Assembly (NCBI GenBank): GCA_947095585.1
Contig: OX352762.1
Location: 12,007,969-12,071,968 of the forward strand
DNA length: 64,000 bases
Reading direction: 5' to 3'
From: Nephrocerus scutellatus
Taxonomy: Eukaryota; Arthropoda; Insecta; Diptera; Pipunculidae
Shown here: piece after piece, positions 23,506 through 35,200 of the stretch
Position numbering within the stretch: the stretch's first letter is position 1
Layout: each line of letters starts with the position of its first letter
Program-made: the position numbers and the translations under genes
Notes under the pieces: generated by a model
The model's database searches: none
Told to the model about the DNA's origin: nothing
Seen by the model: only the letters and a program-made list of their open reading frames with translations

Positions 23506-25865
23506 GAGGTGGTACCTCTCTTAGAATAAATGCAACCTAAGATACAAAAGATCATTTAGGTCGCAGTATCTGCCAAAAAATAACAATAGACTTTCGAGTG
23601 CTTGGGCTAGTGCCAAATGTCAACGAAATGCTGGGTCAAGTTTGCCAAATTACAACAAATGGATTCGATCGCATCTATGAGCGCGAGAAGTGAACAAATC
23701 GAAGCTGAACTCTATTATAACCACACAATACACTTTCTGTGTATTCGCAAATTCGCCAATGACAGTCACAAAGCTTAGTTCAATACACAAAACGTTACAT
23801 AGCGACATCATATAGTTTTTTTTATTTGAATTTCTTTTTGTATTAAGAGTTTATTGGTTTAATATTTGCAAATTGCCAATGACATGGAAATAGGAGTGGC
23901 ACATCAAAAGATAGGCCGCCGGTTAGAGAGAGAGAAAAGGAAAAACAAAGTCGATGTTCAGCGTCCACATCCGCACATGTCAACATTAATCCGTGCTCGC
24001 CTCTGTAATGAACTCAGTGAATCAGAAACAGTTAAAATCGACGATGACGAGGCGATGCAGATGAATGCGATAATTTATCACGATTAGTGCGTGCGGATTA
24101 TAAAAAAAACTGGACAACTCCACCACCAACAAACTACAAAAGTCTGTTCGTACACTCCTGCCGTTCCAGCGTTCTTCAAACGTTCGCGTACACACTCCAA
24201 CTCAACTACTCACTCTAATCTAAGGCATCGGCCATTCATTTGGATTGCCGCACAGTCAGTGGGAAATTCAAATTTAAACAAATAAACAACAACAATGGCG
24301 TATAACCGTCAAGCTGCATCAGTGCGCTAGCCAAACTCACTCACTCAAAAGACCGCACACATAGAGTGGACGTATAAAGCTGGTGCATTGGTGCACTCGG
24401 CCAGCCAGCCAGCTCAGAAGCTCCACACAAAATCCTCTATCTATACTCGTGGTGGGTACATTTCAAATGGTAAAGAAATAAAATAAAAAAAACTACGAAA
24501 CTCCATCAAACTTCATTATTTGAGAATTTGTGTGACGGAGTGGCGCAACTGGCATACCTTAACCTAGGCCATGTCCAGTGGTAACTTAATATTCCGCTGT
24601 TCAATGTCGCTGGCTGGCACACACATCTCCACAATGAGATTTACAACAAACCATTGTGAGACTCAACAAATTTTGATTTAAATGCTAACGGACATGATGG
24701 TGCTGCGGTTCGTGTCCATAGGATGCTTTGTGGATTTATTATTTAATCCTTTTGGTGTCGCACTCTACTGGTGATACACGTACCCATTCGTATCTGTAAC
24801 TATTATTTATTTACAAAATTTCTATCTGACATTAAAATAATCTAATTAAAAGCATCGCGAGTGGCGATTCCTTCTTGTAATCTCTCTCCATCTCTCTATA
24901 TGACATGAATTCATGGAGACACCACACACCCACAATTCAAATCCAAATGTAGATAAATTAAGATGTACGACTCCAAACTGTCATTCCAGTTTCTGTCATC
25001 TTCTACTGCTCTATGCCTTCCGACGGACGGACATATCATTTCAAAGGAAGTTCATTAGGTGTTTTGTGCGGCACAACAAGCAGACGACGAGGACCACGGA
25101 CAATTATTGTGGAGCTGGCGTTATTATGTGTGGTGTACTTATATCAACTGATCGGGATTATCGCCCGTTAATTAACCTTTGCTTCTGATGCAGCTGCATC
25201 TGTGTGTATTCCAACCTTTTTGTTTGGGCATCGACTGCATCTACCAGTTGGGCACTGGCTGTCTTTCGATTCTGATTAACGCTCGGTCATAGAGTAATGG
25301 GCACTCCAAGTCAATTTTGTTTGTTTTTAGAAAGCATTCTGCATTGTGCAGAGGCATACGTCGTGTCATGACTTATGACTCGTACAGCAAGTCAACTACT
25401 TGCATGAGGGAGGGACAAAATTTGCTTCACTACACTCAACATATCAACATGCATGAGTTCCAAACATCAATGCATAGATTCAAATGGCAATGTGCAATAA
25501 ACTTGCACTGAAGTGCTCTCCATCATCAACTCTCGCCAGCGATAGGAATTAAGTGCACTCGTCACTTTGCGATCAAGCTGCCACACAACAGGTAGCCTCT
25601 TACCTTAATACGCCTAACTGCACAATCTGTATGGCGGATAAAATCATCCTTCCAGCTTTAGTCGTATGGGTATTTTTATTTCGTAATGGATTGGAAGTTT
25701 CTTTTATGATTTTTTATATGCGATAAAAGGATGGATGATGGATATGGGATTGTGTGAAATGTATCTTAGACTCATGGATAACTTGGTAATCCTTAAAGCT
25801 TTTGCGTTTTGGTTTTGCAACACCATCGAAAATATCACTTGGTTAATAGAGTAACCTTTAGTGGA
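23506..25865. other. No gene recognised
   Basis: I see no domain, element end or tandem array. Short open frames (64-91 codons) match nothing. This is one of the more ordinary stretches and may be unique host DNA. Confidence 0.6.
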
Positions 25866-26136
25866 ACAAATAATATTTGGCACGACAGACCATGTTGGTC
25901 CAGGAGCTTTTCGCGACCATTCGTATTGTGCGTGTTATATTTTTGCACACAAACAGAAGGGACCTACAATGTAAAGCTATTTTCGAGAGTTGAATTGAGA
26001 TGATTTTCATGACACTTATTACTCTCGGACGTTTGCCAGATATTCGCAAGAGGTGAGGTGGGTATTTTCTGGGATTCGAAATTCGAATCTCATACTCAGT
26101 AGTCTGACGCACTAACTACTAAATACATGGCATGGC
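25866..26136 (-). repeat. tRNA-derived SINE, second copy, degraded head
   Basis: On the minus strand it starts at about 26136, with a box A remnant (TAGTAGTTAGTG) and a box B remnant (ATTTCGAATCC, 26082-26072). The body and end follow the 22.5 kb copy: 'tgtaggtcccttctgtttg', the 'cgcgaaaagctcctgg' stretch and the end 'cgtgccaaatattattt'. It is about 270 bp and clearly older than the 22.5 kb copy. Confidence 0.7.
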
Positions 26137-26479
26137 GTGGACAGTCGAAATGATATGTTGCAGTAGCAGATATCTGTTGCTTTTTCTCTGCAGACGTTAC
26201 TTGGTCTCCGTGGCGCAAGTCATTCGGGAAGTTCTCCCTTGGCAATGAGTTTATGTACAAAAAAAAGACATCAGTGGGAGTTGTTTGGAGACGCACATTC
26301 TGAATAACCTTATTTTTATTGTTTGACATCCCTCTCGTCGTCGTTTTGTTCTTTTCGACAACCAGTGACTGATTCGGCCTGGTTTACAATGGCCTTTTAT
26401 TTGGTTTTTCCAGCTGCCATATTCCATCAGTGCTAGCACAAATGATATTCTGAATTGGTTCTTCATCTCACACGTCAGT

Positions 26480-26915
26480 GCATACCCAAAAAAGGCGAGC
26501 CGTCGCCCCGTCTTCGTACCGAACCATAGCACTTACATCCATTCTTTCCAAGGTCATGGAAACGCTGATCAATTTTCCGTTCATGAAATATCTCTTGAAA
26601 CCAACGAAATTCTTAATGACCGGCAGTACGGATTTCGTTCTACTGGTGATTTGATGGTATATTACACCGAATAGTTGAACCGTTCTTTGCATCAATTTGG
26701 TGAAAGCAAAGCTGTTGCACTCGATTTATCATCAAGTTCTTTTGTCCAAAAGGCATGCTTATGGATTCGATGAAAAACTGTTTCATTGGATAAGAAGCTA
26801 TGTTTTGCACCGCTCAATTCAAGTTGTTTTGGACGGTGTCAAGTCTAAAATAGATCAGATAAATGCTGGCGTTCCTCAGGGCTCTGTTTTATCTCCGACG
26901 CTCTTTATCTTCGAG
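26480..26915 (+). mobile_element. CR1-like LINE fragment, RT fingers to palm
   Basis: The plus strand reads a YR.IALTSILSKVMETLINF phrase, then a tyrosine-rich finger region, 'HAYGFDEKLFHWIRSY', SIQVVLDGVKSK and INAGVPQGSVLSPTLF. It matches the copies at 12.4 and 42.4 kb residue for residue in many places. It is cut off before the FADD box by unrelated sequence at about 26915. Frame breaks occur near 26690. Confidence 0.8.
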
Positions 26916-27879
26916 CAAACTTCGAGCGACCGCAACGACATCACCGCACGAGTTTTCAAGAAACAAAAACTCAAAACAATCATGGGCTTCATCGTTAAGC
27001 ATAATGTTTTGTAGTGCTGGATCGAATGGCAGAAGCAAGAAGAGGCGATGTGGAGAATCTTTTCCTTTCTGATACATGAACGTCATCTGACTGTTCTAAA
27101 TTTGGTGGTTCACTTGGAGAAGGGTCAACGCGAATATTTCACGGAAAAGTGCTCGAACGGACACCACACACAACGTTAACGAGTTTCTTCTCCACCTTCG
27201 CAAGCGACCCGTTCGCCATAACGTTGCTCTACTTGGTGAGGCCTCGCTTTTATACTTGGAATGCGTCGTCCAAAAAATTCCGACGAGTTTAGACAATAAA
27301 CAAATCTATGTAAGCGTGTGGCCTTAATCTCTAATTTCCTTGCTTTTCGCACGGACAATTGTACGTGGCACGTTCGCGTATCGGAAAGGCTTCTGCAGTG
27401 TATGTTAACGCACCGGAAGTCCTCTTCCCCCTAAATAAAATGCATTGAATTCAATTTAATTTCAAAAGATTCTTTGTAACAAGGTAAATTGCTGGGATAC
27501 GCTCGCCGGCGTCCTGGGTCGTTTGTCTATCAACTAATAGATCGTTGGTTTCGGTACCGTTCATTCTCTACTAAATGGGGAAAACTCGGCCCTACGAGAG
27601 ATTGAAACTCTGGATGGATTCCTATAATGCCCGCCAGACTCCTGAGTTCGAAGGATTTCTACACCTAACAAAGGAATTTGGATGACCTGATTCTATACAA
27701 TTGTTTTGATCTTTAAAAAAATATAAGTATAAGAATGTGCTTAAATTAAGTGCGCTGGCTCGTTGACTGGGCCTTGCATATACTTGTCTTATGATAAACT
27801 ATAAATAAATGCTTAGATGTGAAATTAAACTTATAATGATGACTTAAATAAATTCAGCTTCCTTACGGCTGATTGTCCA
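26916..27879. other. Unassigned segment with a TATA-like box on the minus strand
   Basis: On the minus strand GTATAAAAG lies at 27255-27247. About 30 bases downstream is an ATG opening a 26-codon frame (MANGSLAKVEKKL...) that ends in TGA, then resumes for some 40 codons in the same frame. This could be the 5' end of a decayed transposon gene or of a retrogene. I recognise no family. The rest (27360-27879) shows nothing. Confidence 0.3.
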
Positions 27880-28960
27880 TGAGGTTATGGTAGAGAGTGA
27901 AAGTTGTACTGCCGAGGCTATCAGCGTCGCCGGTAACGGCAGTATCGTAAAATTTTGGAGATCTTAATAAATCGTCTTCAGTATGTTTGGAGATATCGTG
28001 TACAAAGTGGGGAATCCATAGCATATTACCGGGCGGATAATCTGCTTGTACATGAGTAGCTTTGTCCTTGGCTTCGTCGCATTAGAGGATGTGATAGGCT
28101 GAAAGCATAATTTGCTCTCTGTAGGGTCCTCGATGCATGTACGCGTTAAACTTAAACAGCTCGCTGAAATTAATTCCGAGGTATCGAACTGTCCGTGATG
28201 AGTTGATGACCGTGTTGTTATCTAGCCTAACTTTCAAGCTCCTTCCAATAACCGAAAGAAGATTAATTCGGATTTCGTGGCGTTGATTTGGATTTCCAAC
28301 TTTAGGTAATATTCTTGAAGTCTCCGAATGTGAGTTTCCACTCGTTGCACAGATAATGGAGGTGCTGCTGTTGTACGTAACAGAATCATCTGCGAATAGC
28401 AAGGTTGTTGTTCTTGTCGTATTCATCGGCTGATCTGATGTTAAAATGTTGAAAAGCACCGGTCCAAGCCGCGGTCCTTGCGCCCTTCCTGCTTTAATCT
28501 TCCTGTTCGTTTATTTGTCTTCATCTATTTGCACGTAGAACTTCCTATTTGTTCAGAAGCTCTTTAGAATTCTGATAATATTGACCGGGAATTCCATCCT
28601 TCTCAGTTCGTAAACAAGCCCTACTATCCATACATAATCGAACGCCTTTTCGATGTCGGGGAAACACGCCACTGTTGATTCCTTTTTGTTTGGTGAGACA
28701 GTAACATCTGTATGAAGTTTTAGCAATGGATGAAGCGTAGATTGTTTCCGCTTAAAACCGAATTGATTGTTGGGGATAATCTCTTTGAGCCTACAGACTT
28801 CATTTACTCTCTTAAGTAAGAGAGACTCTAGTATCTTGCTTGTGCTGCTGAGTAACGTTATTGGTCTGTATCTTTTGATAGAAGTTCTATCCGTCTTCTT
28901 AGGCACTGGAACTATTTTCGCAATTTTCCACATTGATGGGAATTGAGATCAATTCTTCAT
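27880..28960 (-). mobile_element. Jockey-like LINE, RT domain, broken
   Basis: The minus strand begins MWKIAKIVPVPKKTDRTSI (28933) with YRPITLLSSTSKILE, NNQFGFKRKQSTLHPLL and DIEKAFDYVW (motif A). Next come an AQGPRLGPVLFNI phrase (about 28480) and the catalytic LLFADDSV box (about 28390), then VRYLGINFSELFKFNA and KLLMYKQIIRPVI (about 28060). The order and wording fit a Jockey-clade RT. One stop near 28510 and frame shifts near 28459 and 28080 disable it. It is 5'-truncated at the RT start, and a 36-bp tandem repeat lies just upstream. Confidence 0.85.
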
Positions 28961-29110
28961 GTCTTCCTCCTTTTATAAGATTTGATCCTCTTGGTTGACT
29001 TTGCAGCTCTCTCAGCTTTCTCGTGTTGTTGGTGTTTTCTCATCTGCTTTTTGGTTTTTTCCATCTGGCATTTGTTACCTCCGTTATTTCGTACATACTT
29101 CGTTGCATGT

Positions 29111-29218
29111 GTCGCTACGCTGGATTTATTTGCTTGCCTGTGCTGTGTTGCTATGCTGGATTTATTTGCATGTCTGTAATGTGTTGCTATGCTGGACTTG
29201 TTTTCACGCATTTGTACT
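29111..29218. repeat. 36-bp tandem repeat, three copies
   Basis: The units start at 29111, 29147 and 29183 and share 'gttgctatgctggattt'. The period is a multiple of three and an 84-codon frame is open through it on the minus strand, giving three NKSSIAT-type 12-residue repeats. Whether it is translated is unknown. Confidence 0.8.
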
Positions 29219-31637
29219 CAATTAGCGTTTGCGGGATTTTTCTGTATGTGTGCACAGTGGATGTAAGACGAAAGTTGACGCTCAAAATTTTCGTCATTAC
29301 ATCTTTCAATAGAGAAGCTCGACTTTCGAACGGGACATTAATAATTTAAACGAATTTCGCCGGGTCATTTAGCTCTATATAAGTACTAATTGGCTATGTC
29401 AGTCCAACGTACAAAGTGGTTCTAAAACTGTAATGAAATATCACAAGTATACCAATTCAGTGGTTCACAAATTTTAACAGAGACATAAACCATATTGGGA
29501 GTAACACTTTTAAATAAAATTGTGAAATATTTTCTTTGTATGCAATTGACATTAAATTAAATAATACAAACTAGTAGCCCGTTTAGTCGTACATGGGGCT
29601 GTAGCCATTCTAGTTTACCATATACGATGACTATGTGACTTTGATCCTTCGACAATGATAAAAGGGATCGTGTGTTGTATTTCTGCGATGTTTTCAAAGA
29701 AGAAGTCTTTTGTTTATGACACCTGCTCTTTCATGGTAAACTTTTCACACATGTATGCATTTATATGTGCTTCATGTGTGTTTGCTTGTGTATGTACGTG
29801 CTGTGAATTACAAAAAAAATTTCTGCAAATGCAATTAATTAATCGAAGCGTTAAATGCTTCTCAGTGCATTCCGGATCTCTTTCACACGTAGAACCATCA
29901 ACCAATAAATCCATCAATTATTCTGTTGGAGTCGTTCCATCAGCACCAGAAATTGTTGTTTTGTTGTTGTACCCTCACAGGTGTCATTGCATTGCATTGC
30001 ATTTCGATGTCTCTTCTGCCGATGACAGACAGAAGATTGACAGGACTGACCTGATCCCATCATGATAGTGACATTTGCATCTAATTAGCATTGATCATTG
30101 CGTGCGGTGCCGGCCGGGCGAAATTTTCTTAGGAAATGATGTGGTGGAATTTCAGCTTCGCTATTGACAAAAGGATGAAATTCGAAATTCGTAATGGAAA
30201 ATACCAATATTTCCATTCGTCCCACATAAGCAAACTACAGAATAAACATAAAAATTGTTTGTTCGTTCGCCTCTGTTACCTCCGTTGTATTAAATGGCGA
30301 AGGTGTAAACGAAAAAATTCCTCACACATTCCATTTCCTGGGTGAAGTTTTACTATCGCTCGTTAATTTCCATTTACAACAGATAACCATCGGGGGAGCT
30401 TCTCTCGGTCATCAAATACCGCAAATTGATATACAACTTTTTCCAATATACAACTGAACTGAACGAGAAGACAACCAAATAAAGGCGAGTGTGTAGGTCA
30501 AGTAATAAAAATCAAAACAAAACAAAAAATTACAACAAATAAATTAACTCCGCGACCTTTTTCGACAAAGCCAATATAATGAAGCATTCGGAAACACAGA
30601 AAATTTGGCTAACATCTTGCTTTATATGCCTTATAGCCAGCTGCAGCTGTATACTCGAATGAATACTCATCTCCAAGTATAACGCGCACAAACCGTTACG
30701 ACCGGGCCAGGCAGTATGCCGGGCAATTCCAGAGAAGTCATTAAAAAGTTTTTTTTTTTTTTGAAAAAAAATCCCAGTCCCTGAGTAGTCGGTCGGTCGA
30801 AGCAGAGTTTGGCTTCAGAGTACACTCCGAGAACGAAGTCGTATAACAATAATAATTATGATTTAATTATGAAAAACTATTTTATTCAAATGGTAATGGA
30901 AATGGAAATGGCAATGGCGGTCTACAGTCACTTGCGTTTGTATGAGCCGCTCCATTGGTTCGGTCTGTGGCTTGTTCCACCAACCCCTTTTTGCTGTTGT
31001 GAAGCAAATTACTCCGGGTTATTAGTATTTTTGGGCGGTTTTCCGTTGGTGATTCGTTTTTATTACCACTTTTGTTATTGTTGGTACATAATAATTTTCC
31101 AGAGTTGTGGTTTCTCTCTGTTTGGCTGTTCACGTCTTCATTACTTAATAAATAATTGCGGCTGTCACTGCGTTACTGGATGTTTTGATTTATGGCCATT
31201 ATTATGACAGGCAGGCCAAACGCATGCATTAGTTGCAACAATGCGTGGAAAACATCCTGTTATGGCTACAAATAATTGAAATAAGAAATCGGCTAACCAA
31301 ATGCTTATCTTAAGTACCTATACAAAGTTGAACTGAATTACGTAAATTTAGGACAATTAGCTTGATCGATATTAAGCGCAATAATGAGTCGAAAAAGTTC
31401 GCTTTTCTGTATTCAGGTGAATAGGAAAATTTCGATTAGATTATGAATTAAAAAGAGTTAAATCAACTCTTAACCATTGTGCTCCTAAATAATAAAATTG
31501 TTCATATTTCGACCACCGGAGAGGTACAGTACAGTGTTTTGTATAGAACACATAGTAGCCAAGTGGTGCAATTTGATTTGTTTTTTACAGTTCAGTGATT
31601 GATATTCTTGGAAATGAGTTTCAGTTGTGGTAATATA
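29219..31637. other. No gene recognised
   Basis: No motif or element end is seen. There are T-rich and A-rich runs near 30751-30773. Open frames at 29655-30065 and 30809-31207 (plus) look hydrophobic by composition only. Confidence 0.55.
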
Positions 31638-32225
31638 CAGGGTGTATACGATAAGGATCTTAAAAATTTAATTTTCTTTCAAAAAGGACCAACAGTCAGC
31701 TTGTACCTGGAAGCGTTCAAGAGTTATATGGTGTAAAGTCATGTAAGGTCAAAAGTACGTTTTCGGTCATTTTAAAAACTTTAATTTTTAACCCTGCTCC
31801 TGTTGACCGAATGCATAAATATTGTGAGATGGATTTGTAGAAAATTCAATGGGCTTTAATATTGCATTTGTAAAAAAAAAATATCCGAGAGCTATTTTCG
31901 AAATATTCGCATTTGAAAATAAAATTTAAAAAAAGAAAAAACATTTTGGATTTTGACCACGTTTATATCAGTAACGGTTTCAAGAATTTAAAAAAATTTT
32001 AATTATTTTATCTTAAAAATGTAATTTTCTTTCGAAAATGACCAACACTGACCTTGTAGCTAGAAGCGTTCAAGAGTTACAGGGTGTGAAGTGATGTAAG
32101 GTCAAAAGTACGTCTCTTCGCATTTAAACGCTACGTATACCGCAGGGGTTGAAAATAGGCCCCCCTCCCATACGATTTTTTTCACGAAATTAACCAAGGA
32201 ATTATTTTTTAACGAATACACCCTG
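31638..32225. mobile_element. Non-autonomous terminal-inverted-repeat element with internal direct repeats
   Basis: The left end CAGGGTGTATACGATA (31638-31653) and the complement of the right end, CAGGGTGTATTCGTTA (32225-32210), agree at 14 of 16 positions. Inside, a block of about 105 bases occurs twice in direct orientation (31655-31760 and 32009-32113), sharing 'gaagcgttcaagagtta' and 'gtaaggtcaaaagtacgt'. There is no coding frame. No clear target duplication was seen, so the superfamily is unknown. Confidence 0.6.
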
Positions 32226-32439
32226 AAGGTATATCATATAAGTACTTTAATTGTTTTAAGTTGGTTTTTTGTGTCGAAAATGTCAAGACGTCTTTGCAAT
32301 GGGCTTTGAATTAAGAGATACTATTTTGTTTTTTAAATAAAACATACTGCGTTTCGGGTTAGGGTAACATCGATACCTGTTAAAGCATTTTGAAGTGCTG
32401 TTTGTTCTTAGACTTCTTTCCAAAATTTAAGTAATATAC

Positions 32440-32826
32440 ATGGATCGTCTGTCAAGACTCCGCAAATCCAGAAACTTAACCATAACATCCAACCTGCTGG
32501 TATATAAGACAATGGTCATACCAATACTTACATATGAATCCGAGTCTTGGAAAAATATCCTCATCACTATCAAGCCTATTCAACATCTATAACGGGCTCC
32601 GACTAGGGAATTGACTGGCGTGCGTCCTCTTCAACCTGGCGTTGGAGAAAGGGATCCGAGACTCTGACGTAACGGCGAGAGGAACAATCCTCTATAAGTC
32701 CAACTAACGCAGACGATAGTGACATTGTTGATAGAAACCCAAGAGCTGTGCAGAAAGCCTTCATCCAGATCGAGCGGGTGGCACGAAATTTCGGGGGCTG
32801 CACATAAATGAAAGCAAAACAAAGTA
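32440..32826 (+). mobile_element. Rearranged RTE-like LINE fragment, target of the mariner insertion
   Basis: It first reads a C-terminal piece (KSRNLTITS, KTMVIPILTYESESW; 32455-32555). Directly after it comes an earlier RT piece: LSSLFNIYNGL, LALEKGIRDSDVTARGTIL, then ARNF with a GLHI-like end at 32810. In the 3.7-5.3 kb copy the RT piece precedes the C-terminal piece, so the order here is swapped. The frame has stops. The RT piece is cut at 32826 by the mariner and resumes for a short way at 34131 ('tacatggtggccac'). Confidence 0.75.
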
Positions 32827-34130
32827 ACGGGTGTTTTTTTAAGAGGTTGCCGATTTTTTTTTTGAATAAAACACATATAAAATTATGAAATGACCAAAAT
32901 TTTTTTTTATTTGGTAGATAATTTTTTGGCATTTAACATTTAAACACAATTTCTGGCATATGGCTACCACGACTATTTTTCACAAATGTCATTCTGGAGG
33001 TCCAATTTTCCAGCACTTTTTCAAGCATTTGAGGGCGTATGTCAGCAATGACACGTTGAATATTGGTTTCCAAAGCGTCAATCGATTGAGGTTTATCCAC
33101 ATAAACCAATGACTTCACGTATCCCCACAAAAAGTAATCGAGTGGCGTCAAATCGCACGAACGCGAAGGCCAATTCACCGGACCATTTCTCGAAATAATG
33201 TTGTCGTTGAAAGTTTCTTTCAATAAGTCGATTGTTTCACGTGCTGTATGGCAAGTGGCACCATCTTGTTGAAACCACATTTCATCCATATCCATATCTT
33301 CAAGATTTGACAACAAAAACTCATTTAACATGGTTCTGTATCGATTTCCATTCACGGTAACGCGTCGTCCTTCCTCATTTTTAAAGAAATATGGACCGAT
33401 GATCCCACCAGCCCATAGACCGCACCAAACAGTACATTTATCAGGATGCATTGGTAATTCTTGAACGGCGTGTGGATTATCTTTGCTCCAAATGCGACAA
33501 TTTTGTTTGTTGACGTATCCATTTAACAAAAAATGCGCCTCATCACTGAAGAGAATTTTACGGTAAAAAAATGGATCTTCGTTCAATTGATTTAACGACC
33601 AATCACTGAATTCACGGCGCAAACGATGGTCGTGTGGCTTTAATTCTTGCACCAATTGAATTTTGTATGGCACCAAACCCAAATCTTTACGTAAAATTTT
33701 CCATAAAGTCGATGGACAAAGTCCAATTTGCTGAGCACGACGACGAATCGATAAATTGTCGTTTTCTTCGACACTGGCCTCAACGACAGCAATATTTTCT
33801 TCTGTACGAACTCTTCTCATTCTTGTCGGTGGCTTGGCATCCAAAAGAGTGAATGTAGACCGAAATTTGGTAATTACGTTCTTTATGGTGGTCTCTGACG
33901 GACGATTATGTGCACCATAAAATTCACGAAGTGCTCTATAAACATTTTTAATTGAACACTGATTTTGAAAATAAATTTCCACGATTTGAAAACGTTGTTC
34001 TGGAGTTAACCTATTCATAATGATTTGCCAAACAATACTGAGTAGAAATGCCACTTTGAGCTGTCAAAACAACTGTCATAAAATAAAACGACATCTATCG
34101 GAAAAACAAACCTCCTAAAAAAACACCCTT
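32827..34130 (-). mobile_element. Apparently intact DD41D Tc1/mariner-superfamily element
   Basis: The left end ACGGGTGTTTTTTTAAGAGG (32827) and the complement of the right end, AAGGGTGTTTTTTTAGGAGG, agree at 18 of 20 positions. TA flanks both sides (32825-32826 and 34131-34132). The 1304-bp interior holds a single uninterrupted transposase gene. The element sits in an RTE-like LINE: the sequence left of the insert ends 'agcaaaacaaag' and the sequence right of it begins 'catggtggccac'. Joined over one TA these equal the uninterrupted copy at 4381-4420. That confirms insertion with TA duplication. Confidence 0.93.
32933..34018 (-). CDS. DD41D mariner-type transposase, full open frame
   Basis: This is a transposase that cuts and reinserts its element at TA sites by a DDE/D-type reaction. 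I start it at the second Met (MNRLTPEQRFQI, 361 residues), because related copies here begin 4-8 residues before the same QR. A start 12 codons earlier is also open. Counting from this start, residues 1-110 form the paired-like helix-turn-helix region (NRPSETTI, LSIRRRAQQIG). The catalytic part has FSDEAHF (Asp159), WFQQDGATCHTA (Asp252) and LTPLDYFLWG (Asp294), with 41 residues between the last two. The C-terminus is SRGSHMPEIVFKC. All three catalytic Asp are present and there is no stop or shift. It is the only long intact gene in the window, so the element may be recently active. Confidence 0.92.
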   Translation of the reverse strand: MNRLTPEQRFQIVEIYFQNQCSIKNVYRALREFYGAHNRPSETTIKNVITKFRSTFTLLDAKPPTRMRRVRTEENIAVVEASVEENDNLSIRRRAQQIGLCPSTLWKILRKDLGLVPYKIQLVQELKPHDHRLRREFSDWSLNQLNEDPFFYRKILFSDEAHFLLNGYVNKQNCRIWSKDNPHAVQELPMHPDKCTVWCGLWAGGIIGPYFFKNEEGRRVTVNGNRYRTMLNEFLLSNLEDMDMDEMWFQQDGATCHTARETIDLLKETFNDNIISRNGPVNWPSRSCDLTPLDYFLWGYVKSLVYVDKPQSIDALETNIQRVIADIRPQMLEKVLENWTSRMTFVKNSRGSHMPEIVFKC

Positions 34131-34139
34131 TACATGGTG

Positions 34140-34689
34140 GCCACAGTGCAGGGCTTTTCCACGGAAGATAAATAAAAGGCCGCGGGTACTTAGCGACCTA
34201 GAAAGGGCCACTGGTACTTAGAGATGCTTACATTTGGGCAAAATCTTCGTATTTAAGTTGTCAAGTCTAACATATGTGAGTTGGGCCCAGGATAGCTTGC
34301 TATCCTAGGATGGCTTGCTGTCGTAGTGGCAAATGATAGGGTTCGAAGTTCCGGAAGGATGTGCTGCCAGGGTTTTGCCTTGTCAGACCCTATCCAAGGT
34401 CGAATTGGTACCACGGGAGTTGTCTTGCCCAACGGATAAGGTTGACCTTCGGGGAAACTGAGTCTGAGAGACCAGGTGGTACTCTGCCTGCCTGGAGTGG
34501 AACAACTATGGTGCGGACCCAGTTTCGTTCTGGGGATGTAACGTGGGGCTGTAAGGTTTACTCCTGCAAGGGAGCAACGCTAGATGGGAAGATATACAAT
34601 GAGTATGCTTCGTGCCGCAAGGTGGGTAAGCGCGGGGCTCGTCACCAACTCTACAAAGATGTACTGTACTGTGTACTGTGTACTGTATC
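34140..34689 (+). other. GC-richer segment, probably LINE 5' or untranslated sequence
   Basis: This stretch is noticeably GC-richer than its surroundings and lies between two RTE-like pieces. It may be the leader region of the downstream RTE-like copy, but no endonuclease motif is readable. A TGTACTGTGTAC-like short repeat occurs at about 34663-34686. Confidence 0.35.
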
Positions 34690-35185
34690 CGTCGATAATA
34701 GCATGGAACCATGGAATACGCGCACGGTTGCTCAAAGCCAACAAAGTCTCTTCAAATCCAGGAATTTAACCATAACATCCAAGCTGCTGGTGTACAAGAC
34801 AATGGTCATACCAGTACTTACATATGTATACGAGCCTTGGGTGATTACCAAAAAGCATTCGAGAGAAAGGTCTTACCTTTCTTTGGCCACGTATGTGAGG
34901 AGGGACGATTCCGGAGTCTCCTTAATGATGAGTTTTACGAGCGTTACCGTCATGTCGTCATCGTGAAGAGAATAAAGCTCGGTAGGCTCCAGTGGGCCGA
35001 ACACATAGCTTGCATGAGCGAAGAGGGTCCTGCTACCGCAAAGGGCGGTAGAGTTTATTGTACACGACAGCGAGGATGCCAAGCCTACGCAGGATGGCCA
35101 AACTTGATGATATCGGCTCGAAATCGGGACGGGTTGAAGAGACGGGCGGAAGGCCTAGAGCCAAATATGATGATGATGATGTATT
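34690..35185 (+). mobile_element. RTE-like LINE, C-terminal region and ATG-repeat tail
   Basis: The plus strand gives SVDNSMEP, KSRNLTITSKLLVYKTMVI, GHVCEEGRFR, a YRHVVIVKRIKLGRLQW stretch and ISARNRDGLKRR. All of these have partners in the C-terminal part of the 3.7-5.3 kb copy. It ends 'ccaaatatgatgatgatga' at about 35163-35181, the same ATG-repeat tail. Several frame changes occur. Right after the tail the LOA-like RT begins. Confidence 0.8.
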
Positions 35186-35200
35186 TGGCATAGCAAAGAA

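Noticed and set aside
28957..29211. Basic nuclear protein with Lys-rich tail
   Set aside because: The repeat period explains the first half and low complexity the second. There is no start context or family.
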